NCBI GenBank assembly: GCA_016703325.1
Contig: JADJCH010000057.1
Coordinates: 1-29,519 of the forward strand
DNA from: Burkholderiales bacterium
Lineage (GTDB): Bacteria > Pseudomonadota > Gammaproteobacteria > Burkholderiales > Burkholderiaceae_C
Length of the DNA: 29,519 bases
Reading direction: 5' to 3'
Notes under the pieces: generated by a model
The model's database searches: none
What the model was told of the DNA's origin: nothing
The model's input: only the letters and a program-made list of their open reading frames with translations
In this document: piece by piece, positions 13,971-21,915 of the stretch
How the letters are laid out: every line of letters starts with the position of its first letter
Position numbering within the stretch: position 1 is the stretch's first letter
Program-made: the position numbers and the translations under genes

Positions 13971-14394
13971 ACTCGCCGCTCACGTGGCAGACCTCCCGGC
14001 CGCGCCGCAGCAGGCGGGCATGGCCCTCCAGCGGCGCCAGGCGGGCCGGGCGCAGGTAGCTCAGGTTCAGGCTCACGGTGGCGGGTGCCTGGCCGGGCGA
14101 CAGCGTGGCGTCCACCAGCCCGGCGGTGAGGTCGTCCAGCATCGCGCCCAACATGCCGCCCTGTACGCCGCCGGCCGGGTTGGCAAACTCCGGGCGGGCC
14201 TCGTAGGTCACGTCCAGCTCACCGGCTGCCAGGTCCACACGGCCAATCCGCGCGCCCAGCAACCGGGACACCGGCGGCGGGGGAAGCTCCCCGCGCTGCA
14301 TGCGCTGCCACCAGTGTTCGCTGGGGGGCGAGGGGGGCTCGGGCGGGCGACTTTCCGGGGTGTTGAGGGCGCGGGGGGCGTTGGCGGTGCTCAT
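13900..14394 (-). CDS. PaaI-type hotdog thioesterase
   Basis: A 164-residue hotdog-fold acyl-CoA thioesterase. After a proline-rich N-terminus come GARIGRVDLAAGELDVTYEA, then FANPAGGVQGGMLGAMLDDL (residues 70-89), the catalytic-loop pattern of PaaI/YdiI-like enzymes, and VSLNLSYLRPARLAPLEGHA. It may release acids from CoA thioesters during aromatic breakdown. An IclR-type dyad lies just upstream (14404-14422), linking it to the IclR gene next to it. Its last 22 codons plus stop are duplicated exactly at 8129-8199. No good ribosome site precedes ATG 14394. Confidence 0.88.
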   Translation of the reverse strand: MSTANAPRALNTPESRPPEPPSPPSEHWWQRMQRGELPPPPVSRLLGARIGRVDLAAGELDVTYEARPEFANPAGGVQGGMLGAMLDDLTAGLVDATLSPGQAPATVSLNLSYLRPARLAPLEGHARLLRRGREVCHVSGELLQDGKLVATAVAVCSIVQLRAG

Positions 14395-14403
14395 TCGTAA
14401 ATA

Positions 14404-14422
14404 AATCTCACTTTATGAGACC
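14404..14422 (-). promoter_or_regulatory. Candidate IclR1 operator before the thioesterase gene
   Basis: AATCTCA-CTTTA-TGAGACC: the inner arms TCTCA and TGAGA pair perfectly, and the left arm equals that of the perfect dyad at 15525-15543. It lies 9 to 28 bases upstream of the thioesterase start. Confidence 0.55.
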
Positions 14423-14571
14423 TGATCTTAGCTCCCGACGGTCAGCGCGGTCCATCCGCAGGGTGACATTCCGGTAGGTGGAACGACGGCCCGGGGGTCA
14501 GGCACTCAAGGAAACGCCGGGCCGCCCCAAGTTTCCTTGGCGGGCTGGGCGTAGCCCGGCCCTGGGGGCGC

Positions 14572-15330
14572 TCAGTGGGACGGCTGAATCTGGGCGAGTG
14601 CCTGCCGCACCTGCGCCGCGCTGCGCTCCAGCGCGCTGCGCAGCCGCGCCGAGCCGAGCTGCTGAAGCTGCGGCACCGTGCCCACCACGGCCAGGGCGCC
14701 GACCACCTCGTCCTCGCCGTTGAAGATCGGCACCGAGGCGGCGCCGACGCCGGGGTCCAGTTCACCCAGGGACAGCGCCATGCCTTCAGCCCGCAGCACG
14801 GCCATGCGGGTACGGAACTCCGCCCAGTTCCGGCCCAGGTCCAGCGCCGCGATCTCCGCGGCATGGGTCTCGTACAGCCGCAGCAGCGCCGCGCGCGGCA
14901 GGTGTGCCACCAGCACCCGCGGCGAGGCCCCGCGCAGCAGGGGGCGGGGCCGGCCGCGGCCGTACTGCAGTTCCAACGTGCCGGAGGCCCGCTCCCGGTG
15001 GGTGTCGATGATGCGGTTGGCGCCGAACATGGCCGACAGCACCGCATCCAGCCCGGTGTCGGCCACCAGCGCGGGCATCAGCGGGGCAGCCGCCAGCAAC
15101 AGCGGGTCGCTCTGGCGCAGCTGGTAGTCCAGCTCGATGATGCGGCCCCCCAGGCCATAGCGCCCTGCGGTCACCTTCTGCAGGAAGCCCGCCTCCACCA
15201 GCTCGCGCACGTAGCGGTAGCCGGTGGCGCGGGCATAGCCCAGCGCGTCGTTGATCTCGTCGGCATGCCAGGTGGGGCGCTCCCGGGTGAACAGATCCAG
15301 GATGGCAAAAACCCGGGCCGGGCTGGTCAT
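14572..15330 (-). CDS. IclR-family transcriptional regulator 1
   Basis: A 252-residue IclR regulator. The N-terminal winged helix is visible as RVFAILDLFTRERPTWHADE and INDALGYARATGYRYVREL, with LVEAGFLQKVTAGRYGLGG as the wing. The C-terminal effector domain runs from about residue 70 to the end (LLLAAAPLMPALVADTGLDA, then VGAASVPIFNGEDEVVGALAVVG). ATG 15330 is chosen for the AGGAG before it and because the HTH then starts at the usual place. It is divergent from the FAH-TRAP operon. The dyad AATCTCA-N5-TGAGATT over that operon's promoter is its most likely target. The ligand is probably the imported acid or an intermediate; this is not visible. Confidence 0.9.
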   Translation of the reverse strand: MTSPARVFAILDLFTRERPTWHADEINDALGYARATGYRYVRELVEAGFLQKVTAGRYGLGGRIIELDYQLRQSDPLLLAAAPLMPALVADTGLDAVLSAMFGANRIIDTHRERASGTLELQYGRGRPRPLLRGASPRVLVAHLPRAALLRLYETHAAEIAALDLGRNWAEFRTRMAVLRAEGMALSLGELDPGVGAASVPIFNGEDEVVGALAVVGTVPQLQQLGSARLRSALERSAAQVRQALAQIQPSH

Positions 15331-15498
15331 GGGCAGTGGCTCCTGCGTGGGGTGGGGGTTGGGACGGGCCGCAGGGGGGCGACCTGTGAGGGCGGATTCT
15401 GGCCGAGTCCGGCGCCCTGCCCTGTCACCCCGGCAGCGTCGCCGCGGGTGCCGCAGCCAAGGGACGAGGGTTGTCGTGCGAGTGAGGTTCACTGCGGG

Positions 15499-15543
15499 TT
15501 GACATTGATCAGAAGAAGTCATGTAATCTCATCTATTGAGATT
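15499..15543 (+). promoter_or_regulatory. FAH-TRAP promoter with overlapping IclR operator
   Basis: TTGACA (15499-15504), 17-nt spacer, TGTAAT (15522-15527) form a strong sigma70 promoter. The perfect dyad AATCTCA-TCTAT-TGAGATT (15525-15543) covers the end of the -10 box and the expected start site near 15534. A protein bound there would block transcription, so repression relieved by a ligand is the simplest model. Confidence 0.75.
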
Positions 15544-15570
15544 TAACTACTTTCTTCGACAAGGACTTTC

Positions 15571-16425
15571 ATGAAACTGGTGAGCTTCGAGCGCAACGGT
15601 CAGATCGGCTTTGGCGCCGTGATCGGTGACGACGGTGTGGTGGATCTGGGCGCCGCTCTGGGCGGCCGGTACGCCGATCTGCAGGCCCTGCTGGCAGCCG
15701 ATGCGCTGGGCGAGGCTGCGGCGGCAGTTGCAGGCAGGACCGCCGAGTTCCGCCTCGGCGACGTGGCGCTGCTGCCCGTCATCCCCCACCCCGGCAAGAT
15801 CTGGTGCTGCGGCCTGAACTACGGCGAGCATGTGCGCGAGACCAACCGCCAGGTCACCGAGCAGCCCACCTTCTTCCTGCGCGTGGCGGATTCGCAGGTC
15901 GGCCACGACCAGCCGATCGTCTGCCCGCCGGAATCCACCCAGGTGGACTACGAGGCCGAGATCGCGGTGGTGATCGGCAAGCCCGGCCGGCGCATCGCCG
16001 AGGCGGACGTCGCGCAGCACATCGCCGGCTACGCCTGCTACAACGACGGCTCGATCCGCGACTGGCAGAAGCACACCTCCCAGTGGGTGCCGGGCAAGAA
16101 CTTCTGGCGCACCGGCGGCTTCGGCCCCTGGATGGTGACGGCCGACGAGATCCCCTTCGGCACCGTGATGCGCCTGCAGACCGTGCTCAACGGCCAGGTG
16201 CTGCAGGACGCCACCACCCAGATGATGATCCACTCGATCGCCAAGCAGATCGCCTACGTCTCGACCATTGCGCCGCTGCAGCCGGGTGACGTGATCGTCA
16301 CCGGCACGCCCGGCGGCGTCGGTGCACGCCGCAGCCCGCCGGTGTGGATGAAGCCCGGCGACATCTGCGAGATCGTGGTCGACCGCATCGGCACGCTGCG
16401 CAACCCGATCGCCGCGGAGGGCTGA
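15571..16425 (+). CDS. Fumarylacetoacetate hydrolase-family protein
   Basis: A 284-residue FAH-fold enzyme. The metal site is clear: Glu128 and Glu130 in DYEAEIAVVIG, and Asp159 in YACYNDGSIRDWQ. PHPGKIWCCGLNYGEHVRET and the C-terminal GDVIVTGTPGGVG are also typical. Family members hydrolyse C-C bonds of diketo acids, isomerise or decarboxylate meta-cleavage products, or split acylpyruvates; the sequence alone does not say which. With an MhpB-like dioxygenase in the same cluster and no MhpC-type hydrolase there, it is a candidate for the step after ring opening. AAGGA precedes ATG 15571. First gene of the TRAP operon. Confidence 0.9.
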   Translation: MKLVSFERNGQIGFGAVIGDDGVVDLGAALGGRYADLQALLAADALGEAAAAVAGRTAEFRLGDVALLPVIPHPGKIWCCGLNYGEHVRETNRQVTEQPTFFLRVADSQVGHDQPIVCPPESTQVDYEAEIAVVIGKPGRRIAEADVAQHIAGYACYNDGSIRDWQKHTSQWVPGKNFWRTGGFGPWMVTADEIPFGTVMRLQTVLNGQVLQDATTQMMIHSIAKQIAYVSTIAPLQPGDVIVTGTPGGVGARRSPPVWMKPGDICEIVVDRIGTLRNPIAAEG

Positions 16426-16444
16426 CCGGCCGAGATCGGTTGCG
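16399..16444 (+). other. Stem-loop across the FAH stop codon
   Basis: CGCAACCCGATC (16399-16410) can pair with GATCGGTTGCG (16434-16444), with one bulged C, and encloses the stop codon. It could stabilise the FAH message or set expression between the enzyme and transporter genes. There is no T-run. Confidence 0.35.
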
Positions 16445-16466
16445 GCCTCGCCTTCCCTCTCCTCTC

Positions 16467-16496
16467 GCTGGTATCCGCTGGTATCCGCTGGAGTCC
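16467..16496 (+). repeat. Short 10-bp tandem repeat between FAH and dctP genes
   Basis: GCTGGTATCC occurs twice in tandem (16467-16476, 16477-16486), followed by GCTGGAGTCC. The rest of the 199-bp gap has no gene or clear promoter. Confidence 0.6.
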
Positions 16497-16624
16497 GTCC
16501 AGCGCCCTCCTCGCTGCGCCCCCGCGGGCGAGGTGCGCTGCTGCATGCCCGGGAACCCGCCTCCAGGCCGCACCTCCAGGCCCCCCACCCCACCCACAAA
16601 GTCACCCCGCCCCAGGAGACACCG

Positions 16625-17677
16625 ATGAGCCCCACAACGAACACCATCCCCACCCGCCGCACGGCGCTGCACCGCGCTGCGGCCCTGGCCGCCGCCGGCC
16701 TGCTCGGCCTGGCCGCGCCGATGGCGCAGGCCGCCGAGGCGGTGAAGCTGAAGTTCTCCAGCTTCGAGCCGCCGATGGCCAACATCACCGCCAACGTGCT
16801 GACACCCTTCGCCAAGGACGCCAGCGCCGCCTCCGGCGGTACGCTGCAGGTGGACATGTTCCCGGGCGGCACGCTGGGCCGCAACCCGACGCAGCAGCTC
16901 AAGCTGGTGATGGACGGCGTGGCCGACCTCGCCTGGATCGTGCTGCCCTACACCCCCGGCCGCTTCGACGATGCGGACGTGGTCGGCCTGCCCTTCGTGA
17001 TCCAGAACGCCACCGAGGCCAGCGTGGCGCTGCACCGCCTCTACGCCGGCGGTGCACTGGTGGGCTTCGACGGCCTGAAGATGCTCGCGCTGGCCTCCAC
17101 CCCGTCGGTGGGCATCCACGGCAACGCGGCGGTGCGCCAGCCGGCGGACCTCAAGGGCAAGCGGGTGCGCGTCTCGGGCGACCACATGAACCGCGTGCTG
17201 GAGTCGATGGGCGCCGCCCCGGTGCTGGTGGGCGGTGGGCAGATCGCCGAATCGCTGTCGCGCGGGGTGATCGACCACACGCTGAACAACTGGGACTTCG
17301 TCGGCTCGTTCAAGGTCGACCAGGTCAGCACGCAGCACTTCGAGGTGCCGCTGGGCGCCATCGCGGTGGGCATCGTGATGCGGCAGGACAAGTTCGACAG
17401 CCTGCCGCCGGCCGCCAGGGCGGCGCTGGACAAACTCTCCGGCGAGGCGCTGGCGCGCCGCATCGGCGAGGCCTTCGACCGGCAGGAGGTGGTGGTGCGC
17501 GAGCGCGTGGCCAAGTCCGGCAAGAACACCGTGGTGACGCCCAGCGCGGCGGAGCTGGAGATCTGGCGCAAGCAGGTGGCACCGGTCAACGACGCCTGGC
17601 GCGCCGCCAAACCCCGCAACGAGCGCACCCACAAGGCCTTCGTCGAGCAGCTGCAACGCATCCGGGCGGGCAAATAA
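16625..17677 (+). CDS. TRAP transporter solute-binding protein (DctP family)
   Basis: A 350-residue periplasmic binding protein. Residues 1-36 are a signal peptide (TRRTALHRAAALAAAGLLGL, cut likely after MAQA). The mature part shows the DctP pattern: VKLKFSSFEPPMANITANVL, FPGGTLGRNPTQQLKLVMDG, ADLKGKRVRVSGDHMNRVLE (with the conserved substrate-binding Arg region) and GVIDHTLNNWDFVGSFK. It delivers an organic or aromatic acid to the DctQM permease. AGGAG precedes the ATG. The stop is followed at once by the DctQ start. The ligand cannot be read from the sequence; the cluster suggests an aromatic acid. Confidence 0.92.
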   Translation: MSPTTNTIPTRRTALHRAAALAAAGLLGLAAPMAQAAEAVKLKFSSFEPPMANITANVLTPFAKDASAASGGTLQVDMFPGGTLGRNPTQQLKLVMDGVADLAWIVLPYTPGRFDDADVVGLPFVIQNATEASVALHRLYAGGALVGFDGLKMLALASTPSVGIHGNAAVRQPADLKGKRVRVSGDHMNRVLESMGAAPVLVGGGQIAESLSRGVIDHTLNNWDFVGSFKVDQVSTQHFEVPLGAIAVGIVMRQDKFDSLPPAARAALDKLSGEALARRIGEAFDRQEVVVRERVAKSGKNTVVTPSAAELEIWRKQVAPVNDAWRAAKPRNERTHKAFVEQLQRIRAGK

Positions 17678-18184
17678 GTGAACCCGGGTGCTGCACACGG
17701 CCCGCTCAGCCGGCTGGCCCACCGGGCCGCCCGGCTGCTGGCGGGCCTGGGAACCACCGGGCTGCTGCTGCTGGCCATCGGCACCACGGCGGATGTGCTG
17801 CTGCGCTACGGCTTTGCCGCCCCCATCCGCGGTTACGCGGACGTGGTGGCCCTGGCCAGCGCCGCACTGCTGGCCGCCTGCATGCCGCAGGTGATCGCCA
17901 GCCGCGGCAACGTGGCGGTGGACTTTGCCGGCCGGCTGCTGGGCGCCACCGCAAGGCGCTGGCTGGACCGCTTCGGCGCGTTGATGACGCTGCTCTTCTT
18001 TGCGCTGATGGCCTGGCAGTACTTCCGCTTTGCCTGGAGCATGAAGGAGGGCCAGGAGGTCATGCCGGTGCTGCGCTGGCCGGTGTGGCCCTGGTGGGCA
18101 GCCGTGGCGGTCTGCATCGCGGTGACGGCGCTGGTGGCGCTGTTCACCCTGAACGACGAAGGCCCGGGAGGCGAGCATGACTGA
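17678..18184 (+). CDS. TRAP transporter small permease (DctQ family)
   Basis: A 168-residue membrane protein with four hydrophobic helices: LLAGLGTTGLLLLAIGTTA, then VVALASAALLAACMPQVIAS, a third around LMTLLFFALMAWQYF, and a fourth in WWAAVAVCIAVTALVALF. DVLLRYGFAAPIRG is a usual DctQ motif. The start is GTG directly after the DctP stop (TAAGTG). The end overlaps the large permease gene by eight bases. Confidence 0.9.
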   Translation: MNPGAAHGPLSRLAHRAARLLAGLGTTGLLLLAIGTTADVLLRYGFAAPIRGYADVVALASAALLAACMPQVIASRGNVAVDFAGRLLGATARRWLDRFGALMTLLFFALMAWQYFRFAWSMKEGQEVMPVLRWPVWPWWAAVAVCIAVTALVALFTLNDEGPGGEHD

Positions 18185-19484
18185 CCCGGTGATGCTCACC
18201 GTCTGGGGCCTGCTCGCCACCTTCGTGCTGGTCTTCCTGCACGTACCGGTGGGGGTGGCCATGGGGCTGGCGGGGGTGACCGGCTTCGGGCTGATGGCCG
18301 GCTTCGATCCGGCCTTCGCGATGATCGCCTCGGAGACCTCCAACGCCCTGTCCTCGCTGGACCTGGTGACGATCCCGCTGTTCGTGCTGATGGGCTCCTT
18401 CGCCAGCCTGGCCGGGCTGTCGGAGGACCTGTACCGGCTCGCCTACGCGGTGATCGGCCACCGCCGCGGCGGCCTGGCGCTGGCCACCATCGGCGGCTGT
18501 GCCGGCTTCGGCGCGGTCTGCGGCAGCTCGGTGGCCACCGCGGCGACCTTCGGCAAGGCCTCGCTGCCGTCGATGCTGTCGCGCCGCTACGACCCCGGCT
18601 TCGCCGCCGGCACGGTGGCCGCCGGTGGGACGCTGGGCATCCTGATCCCGCCGTCGTCCATCATGGTGATCTATGCGGTGCTGGCGCAGGAGCTGATCGT
18701 CACGCTGTACGTCGCAGCGCTGGTACCCGCGGTGCTGGCGGTGGCGCTGCACGCGGGCACCATCTCGCTCTACACCCGCTGGAAGCCTGGCCATGCGCCC
18801 CGTGGCGATCGGGCCACGCTGGCCCAGCGGCTGCAGGCAGTGCGGGAGAGCTGGCAGGTCATCGTGCTGGCTGCGGTGGTGATCGGCGGCATGGCCTTTG
18901 GCGTGTTCACCGCCACCGAGGCGGCTGCGGTGGGGGCGGCGGTGGCCTTCTTCTTCGCCTGGCAGCGCCACAGCCTGACCCGGGCCGGCCTGCGCGCCGT
19001 GCTCAGCGGCACGGCCTCCACCGCCGCGATGATCTATGTGCTGATCATCGGCGCCTCGTTGTTCGGTTACTTCGCGGCCGTCACCCAGGCGCCGCAGGCG
19101 TTGGTGGAGGCGGTGCAGACCAGCGGCCTGCCGATCTGGGCGGCGGTGGCGGTGCTGATCGGCATGTTCCTGGTGGCCGGTGCGGTGTTCGACGAGGTGG
19201 CGGCGATGGTGATCGCGATGCCCTTCGTGCTGCCGCTGATCAAGAGCTGGGGCTTCGACCCCATCTGGTGGGGCGTGATCAACGTGGTGATCATCGAGCT
19301 GGGCATGCTGATGCCGCCGCTGGGCATGAACGTCTTCGTCGTGCACGGCATCGCGCCGCAGGTCGGCCTGGGCAACATCTACCGCGGCGTGATGCCCTAC
19401 ATCGGCTCCAACCTGCTGCGCCTGGCGCTGCTGCTGACCTTTCCCGCGCTGTGCCTGTGGCTGCCGCAGGTGATGAAGGGCTGA
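18177..19484 (+). CDS. TRAP transporter large permease (DctM family)
   Basis: A 435-residue protein with the many hydrophobic helices of the DctM/YiaN family. Marks include FLHVPVGVAMGLAGVTGF, PLFVLMGSFASLAGLSEDLY, the conserved CGSSVATAATFGKASLPSM, GTLGILIPPSSIMVIYAVLA and MLMPPLGMNVFVVHGIAPQV. It forms the sodium-coupled channel of the TRAP system. All three TRAP genes are complete and tightly coupled, with one operator-controlled promoter in front of the FAH gene. Confidence 0.93.
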   Translation: MTDPVMLTVWGLLATFVLVFLHVPVGVAMGLAGVTGFGLMAGFDPAFAMIASETSNALSSLDLVTIPLFVLMGSFASLAGLSEDLYRLAYAVIGHRRGGLALATIGGCAGFGAVCGSSVATAATFGKASLPSMLSRRYDPGFAAGTVAAGGTLGILIPPSSIMVIYAVLAQELIVTLYVAALVPAVLAVALHAGTISLYTRWKPGHAPRGDRATLAQRLQAVRESWQVIVLAAVVIGGMAFGVFTATEAAAVGAAVAFFFAWQRHSLTRAGLRAVLSGTASTAAMIYVLIIGASLFGYFAAVTQAPQALVEAVQTSGLPIWAAVAVLIGMFLVAGAVFDEVAAMVIAMPFVLPLIKSWGFDPIWWGVINVVIIELGMLMPPLGMNVFVVHGIAPQVGLGNIYRGVMPYIGSNLLRLALLLTFPALCLWLPQVMKG

Positions 19485-19496
19485 CCCTTCAGCCCT
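19477..19496 (+). terminator. Bidirectional hairpin between convergent stop codons
   Basis: AGGGCTGA (19477-19484), loop CCCT, TCAGCCCT (19489-19496): a perfect 8-bp stem. The left arm ends in the DctM stop TGA, and the right arm reaches the first base of the racemase-like stop. There is no T-run, so termination strength is uncertain. Confidence 0.5.
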
Positions 19497-20182
19497 CAGC
19501 CCAGCCTGGCCCGCAGCGCCTGCACCGCGCTGCCGGGTGTCGTCAGCACCGGCAGGCCCAGCGCCGCCTCGATCGCCGGGGCACTGCGCGCAAGACTGAA
19601 CTGCGCCAGGGCGATCAGCCTGCAGCCGCGTGCGGCCAGCCGCCGGGCGGCGTCAACGGCGATGCGGTCGTGCTCTGCCGCATTGCCGGCCTGCAGCGCC
19701 GCCAGGGCGCCCTCGGCCAGCTCGGTGTCGAGAGTGACCTGCGACGGGAACTCCGGCGGCATGCTGACCAGCGTCGGGCCGAAGGTGGCCAGCAGGCCGA
19801 CTTTGGGCGGCGCAGCGCTGGAGCGGTCCCAGGCCGCCACCGCATCGACCATGGCTTCGTTCGGCTTGAACACCGGCAGGCGGGGATGGCGGGCCTTCAC
19901 CGCGTCGATGCAGAGGCCAAAGGCCGAGCAGGTGAAGAGGATGGCCTGCGCGCCGCTGCCCACCGCGTAGTCGGCCAGTGCCAGGAAGCGCGCGGTCATC
20001 GCCGCATCCAGCCCGCCGGCGGCAGCGGCCAGGTCGGCCGACAGGCTGTCGTCCAGCAGGTTCATGCGCCGGGCCTCGGGCCACTGGCTCTGCAGCGCCT
20101 GGTTGATGGGGTCCACCGAGGCGGCCAGGGCGTGGATCAGGGCGATGCGGGGGGTGGCGGTGGCAGGGGACATGAAGCGCAT
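19496..20182 (-). CDS. Asp/Glu racemase-family protein with one catalytic Cys
   Basis: A 228-residue protein of the Asp/Glu/hydantoin racemase fold. The first half shows RIALIHALAASVDPINQAL and ILFTCSAFGLCIDAV with the first catalytic Cys (85). The position of the second Cys reads LIALAQFSLARS (Gln194, Ser196) and so lacks it. Normal two-base racemisation is therefore unlikely; an isomerase or decarboxylase role, or another activity, is possible. It is divergent from the MhpA-like gene and shares its control region. Starts at 20182 or 20173 are both possible. It is placed within the catabolic cluster but its reaction is unknown. Confidence 0.75.
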   Translation of the reverse strand: MRFMSPATATPRIALIHALAASVDPINQALQSQWPEARRMNLLDDSLSADLAAAAGGLDAAMTARFLALADYAVGSGAQAILFTCSAFGLCIDAVKARHPRLPVFKPNEAMVDAVAAWDRSSAAPPKVGLLATFGPTLVSMPPEFPSQVTLDTELAEGALAALQAGNAAEHDRIAVDAARRLAARGCRLIALAQFSLARSAPAIEAALGLPVLTTPGSAVQALRARLG

Positions 20183-20183
20183 A

Positions 20184-20212
20184 TTGTTTTGTTTCTCTCC
20201 GGTTGAGATATT
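20184..20212 (+). promoter_or_regulatory. Promoter and weaker IclR-type site before the MhpA-like gene
   Basis: TTGTTT (20184-20189), 17 nt, GATATT (20207-20212) is a possible promoter. Within it TTTCTCT-CCGGT-TGAGATA (20192-20210) keeps TCTC and TGAGAT of the perfect dyad at 15525-15543. It also lies upstream of the divergent racemase-like gene. Confidence 0.4.
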
Positions 20213-20227
20213 AATGAAGGAAAGTCG

Positions 20228-21765
20228 ATGAACGAAGCCATTTCATCCGGCCCTCGCACGGGTGTGCAATCCACAGCCGATGCGGCTCAGACCTGGGACG
20301 TTCTGATCGTCGGCGCCGGCCCGTCCGGCGTCGGGCTGGCCAACCTGCTGGGTGCGGCCGGGCTGTCGGTGCTGCTGATCGACCGCCACCCGGGCGTGCT
20401 GCAGATCCCCCGCGCGGTGCACCTCGATGGCGAGACGATGCGGGTGATCCAGTCCATGGGGCTGGCCGAGGCGGCCATATGCCGGTGCTGCGCCCGGGCC
20501 ACAGCATGCACTGGGTCAACGCCGCGGGCGAGGCCCTGCTGGTGCGCCTGGGCCAGGTCGGCCTGGGGGACCAGGGCTGGCACAACGACTACTACTTCCA
20601 CCAGCCGGAGCTGGAGGGCGTGCTGCGCCAAGGTCTCGCGCGCTACCCCAACGTGCAGCTGCGCGAGCGGCTGGAGCTGCGCGGCCTGTCGCAGGACGCC
20701 GAGGGGGTCGAGGCCGAGGCCTGGGACCTGGGCCTGGCGGCGCCGCTGCGGCTGCGCGCGCGTTGGCTGGTGGGCTGCGATGGCGCACGCTCCACCGTGC
20801 GCCGGCTGATCGACGCGGAGGACTTCGAAGAGCTCGCCCCACCCCAGGCCTGGTTGGTGGTGGACGGTGTGCTGAACCACCCGCTGGACCTGCCCGAACA
20901 CACCGTGCAGCACTGCGACCCGGCCCGCCCGGCCACCTCCATCCACGTTCACCCGATGCGCCGGCGCTGGGAGCTGATGCTGCTGCCGGGCGAGGATGCA
21001 CAGGCGCTGATCCAGCCCGAGCGCATCTGGCCGCTGCTGCAGCGCTGGGTTCTGCCCAGCCAGGCCAGGCTGGAGCGGGCCGCCGCCTACGTCTTCCACG
21101 CCCGGGTGGCGCGCCGCTGGCAGGTCGGCCGGGTGCTGCTGGCGGGCGATGCGGCCCACCAGACGCCGCCCTTTCTGGGACAGGGCCTGTGCGCGGCGAT
21201 GCGCGACATTGCCAACCTGGGCTGGAAGCTGGTGCAGGCTGTGCAGCAACCGGCCATCGGCGCCGCGTTGGTGGCCACCTACGCAACCGAACGCATCCCG
21301 CATGTGCGCGAGTTCATCGCCCTGGCGGTGCAAGTCGGCGAGGTGATCCAGGAGCTGGACCCGGCGCGCGCGGCCGAACGCGACCAGCGCCTGAAGGCCG
21401 AGGGGCTGCAATTCCCCTTCCCCACCCCGGCGCTGGGAGCCTGTCGGGCTTGGGGCGCCGATGGCGCGCACCCTGCGGTGGGCAAGGTGTTCCCGCAGCA
21501 CACGCTGCCGGATGGCCGCTGGCTGGACGATGTGATCGGCCCGCGCTGGGCCCTGCTGCAGCGCCGCGGACTGAGGCTGACCCCGGAACTGCAGGCCCAG
21601 GCGCAGTCCCTGGGGCTGGCCACGCCGGCGGACTGCGGCGACCGCATCGACGCCTGGCTGGCCGAACAGGGCCTGGTCGCTGTGCTGCTGCGCCCGGACC
21701 GATACGTCCGGGATGCCGCCACTCGTTGGGAAGAACTGCCCAGCCTGCTGAGCGGCCTTCACTGA
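20228..21765 (+). pseudogene. MhpA-like FAD aromatic hydroxylase, frameshifted
   Basis: A flavoprotein of the 3-(3-hydroxyphenyl)propionate hydroxylase class. The first frame gives the FAD fold (WDVLIVGAGPSGVGLANLLG) and AVHLDGETMRVIQSMGLAEAA, ending at about 20476. The rest is in another frame from 20479: VLRPGHSMHWVNAAGEALL, RWLVGCDGARSTVRRLID, and the second FAD motif RVLLAGDAAHQTPPFLGQGL, to 21765. Comparison with E. coli MhpA shows that removing two bases of CCATATGCC restores the alignment without a gap. The full protein would be about 511 residues. AAGGAAAG precedes ATG 20228. As written, both parts would be inactive; it may be a real lesion or a sequencing error. The role would be hydroxylation of a phenolic acid to a catechol. 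Confidence 0.85.
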
Positions 21766-21915
21766 ACCGGCAGCCTGCGCAGGGCCATCAACCGCGGCAT
21801 CCGGGCCCTTCTCTTCCTTTCGATTTTTCAGTTTGCTGCGAGGCTGGAGGTCTTCGATCCGAAGTCCGTCCGGCCTGGGCGGAGGGGTTGATCGAGCCTC
21901 TGCGACGCCTGCGGC

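Noticed and set aside
16298..18343. Minus-strand open frame of 681 codons opposite dctP-dctQ
   Set aside because: Composition is His/Arg/Gly/Gln-rich without motifs, and the opposite strand carries clear TRAP genes.
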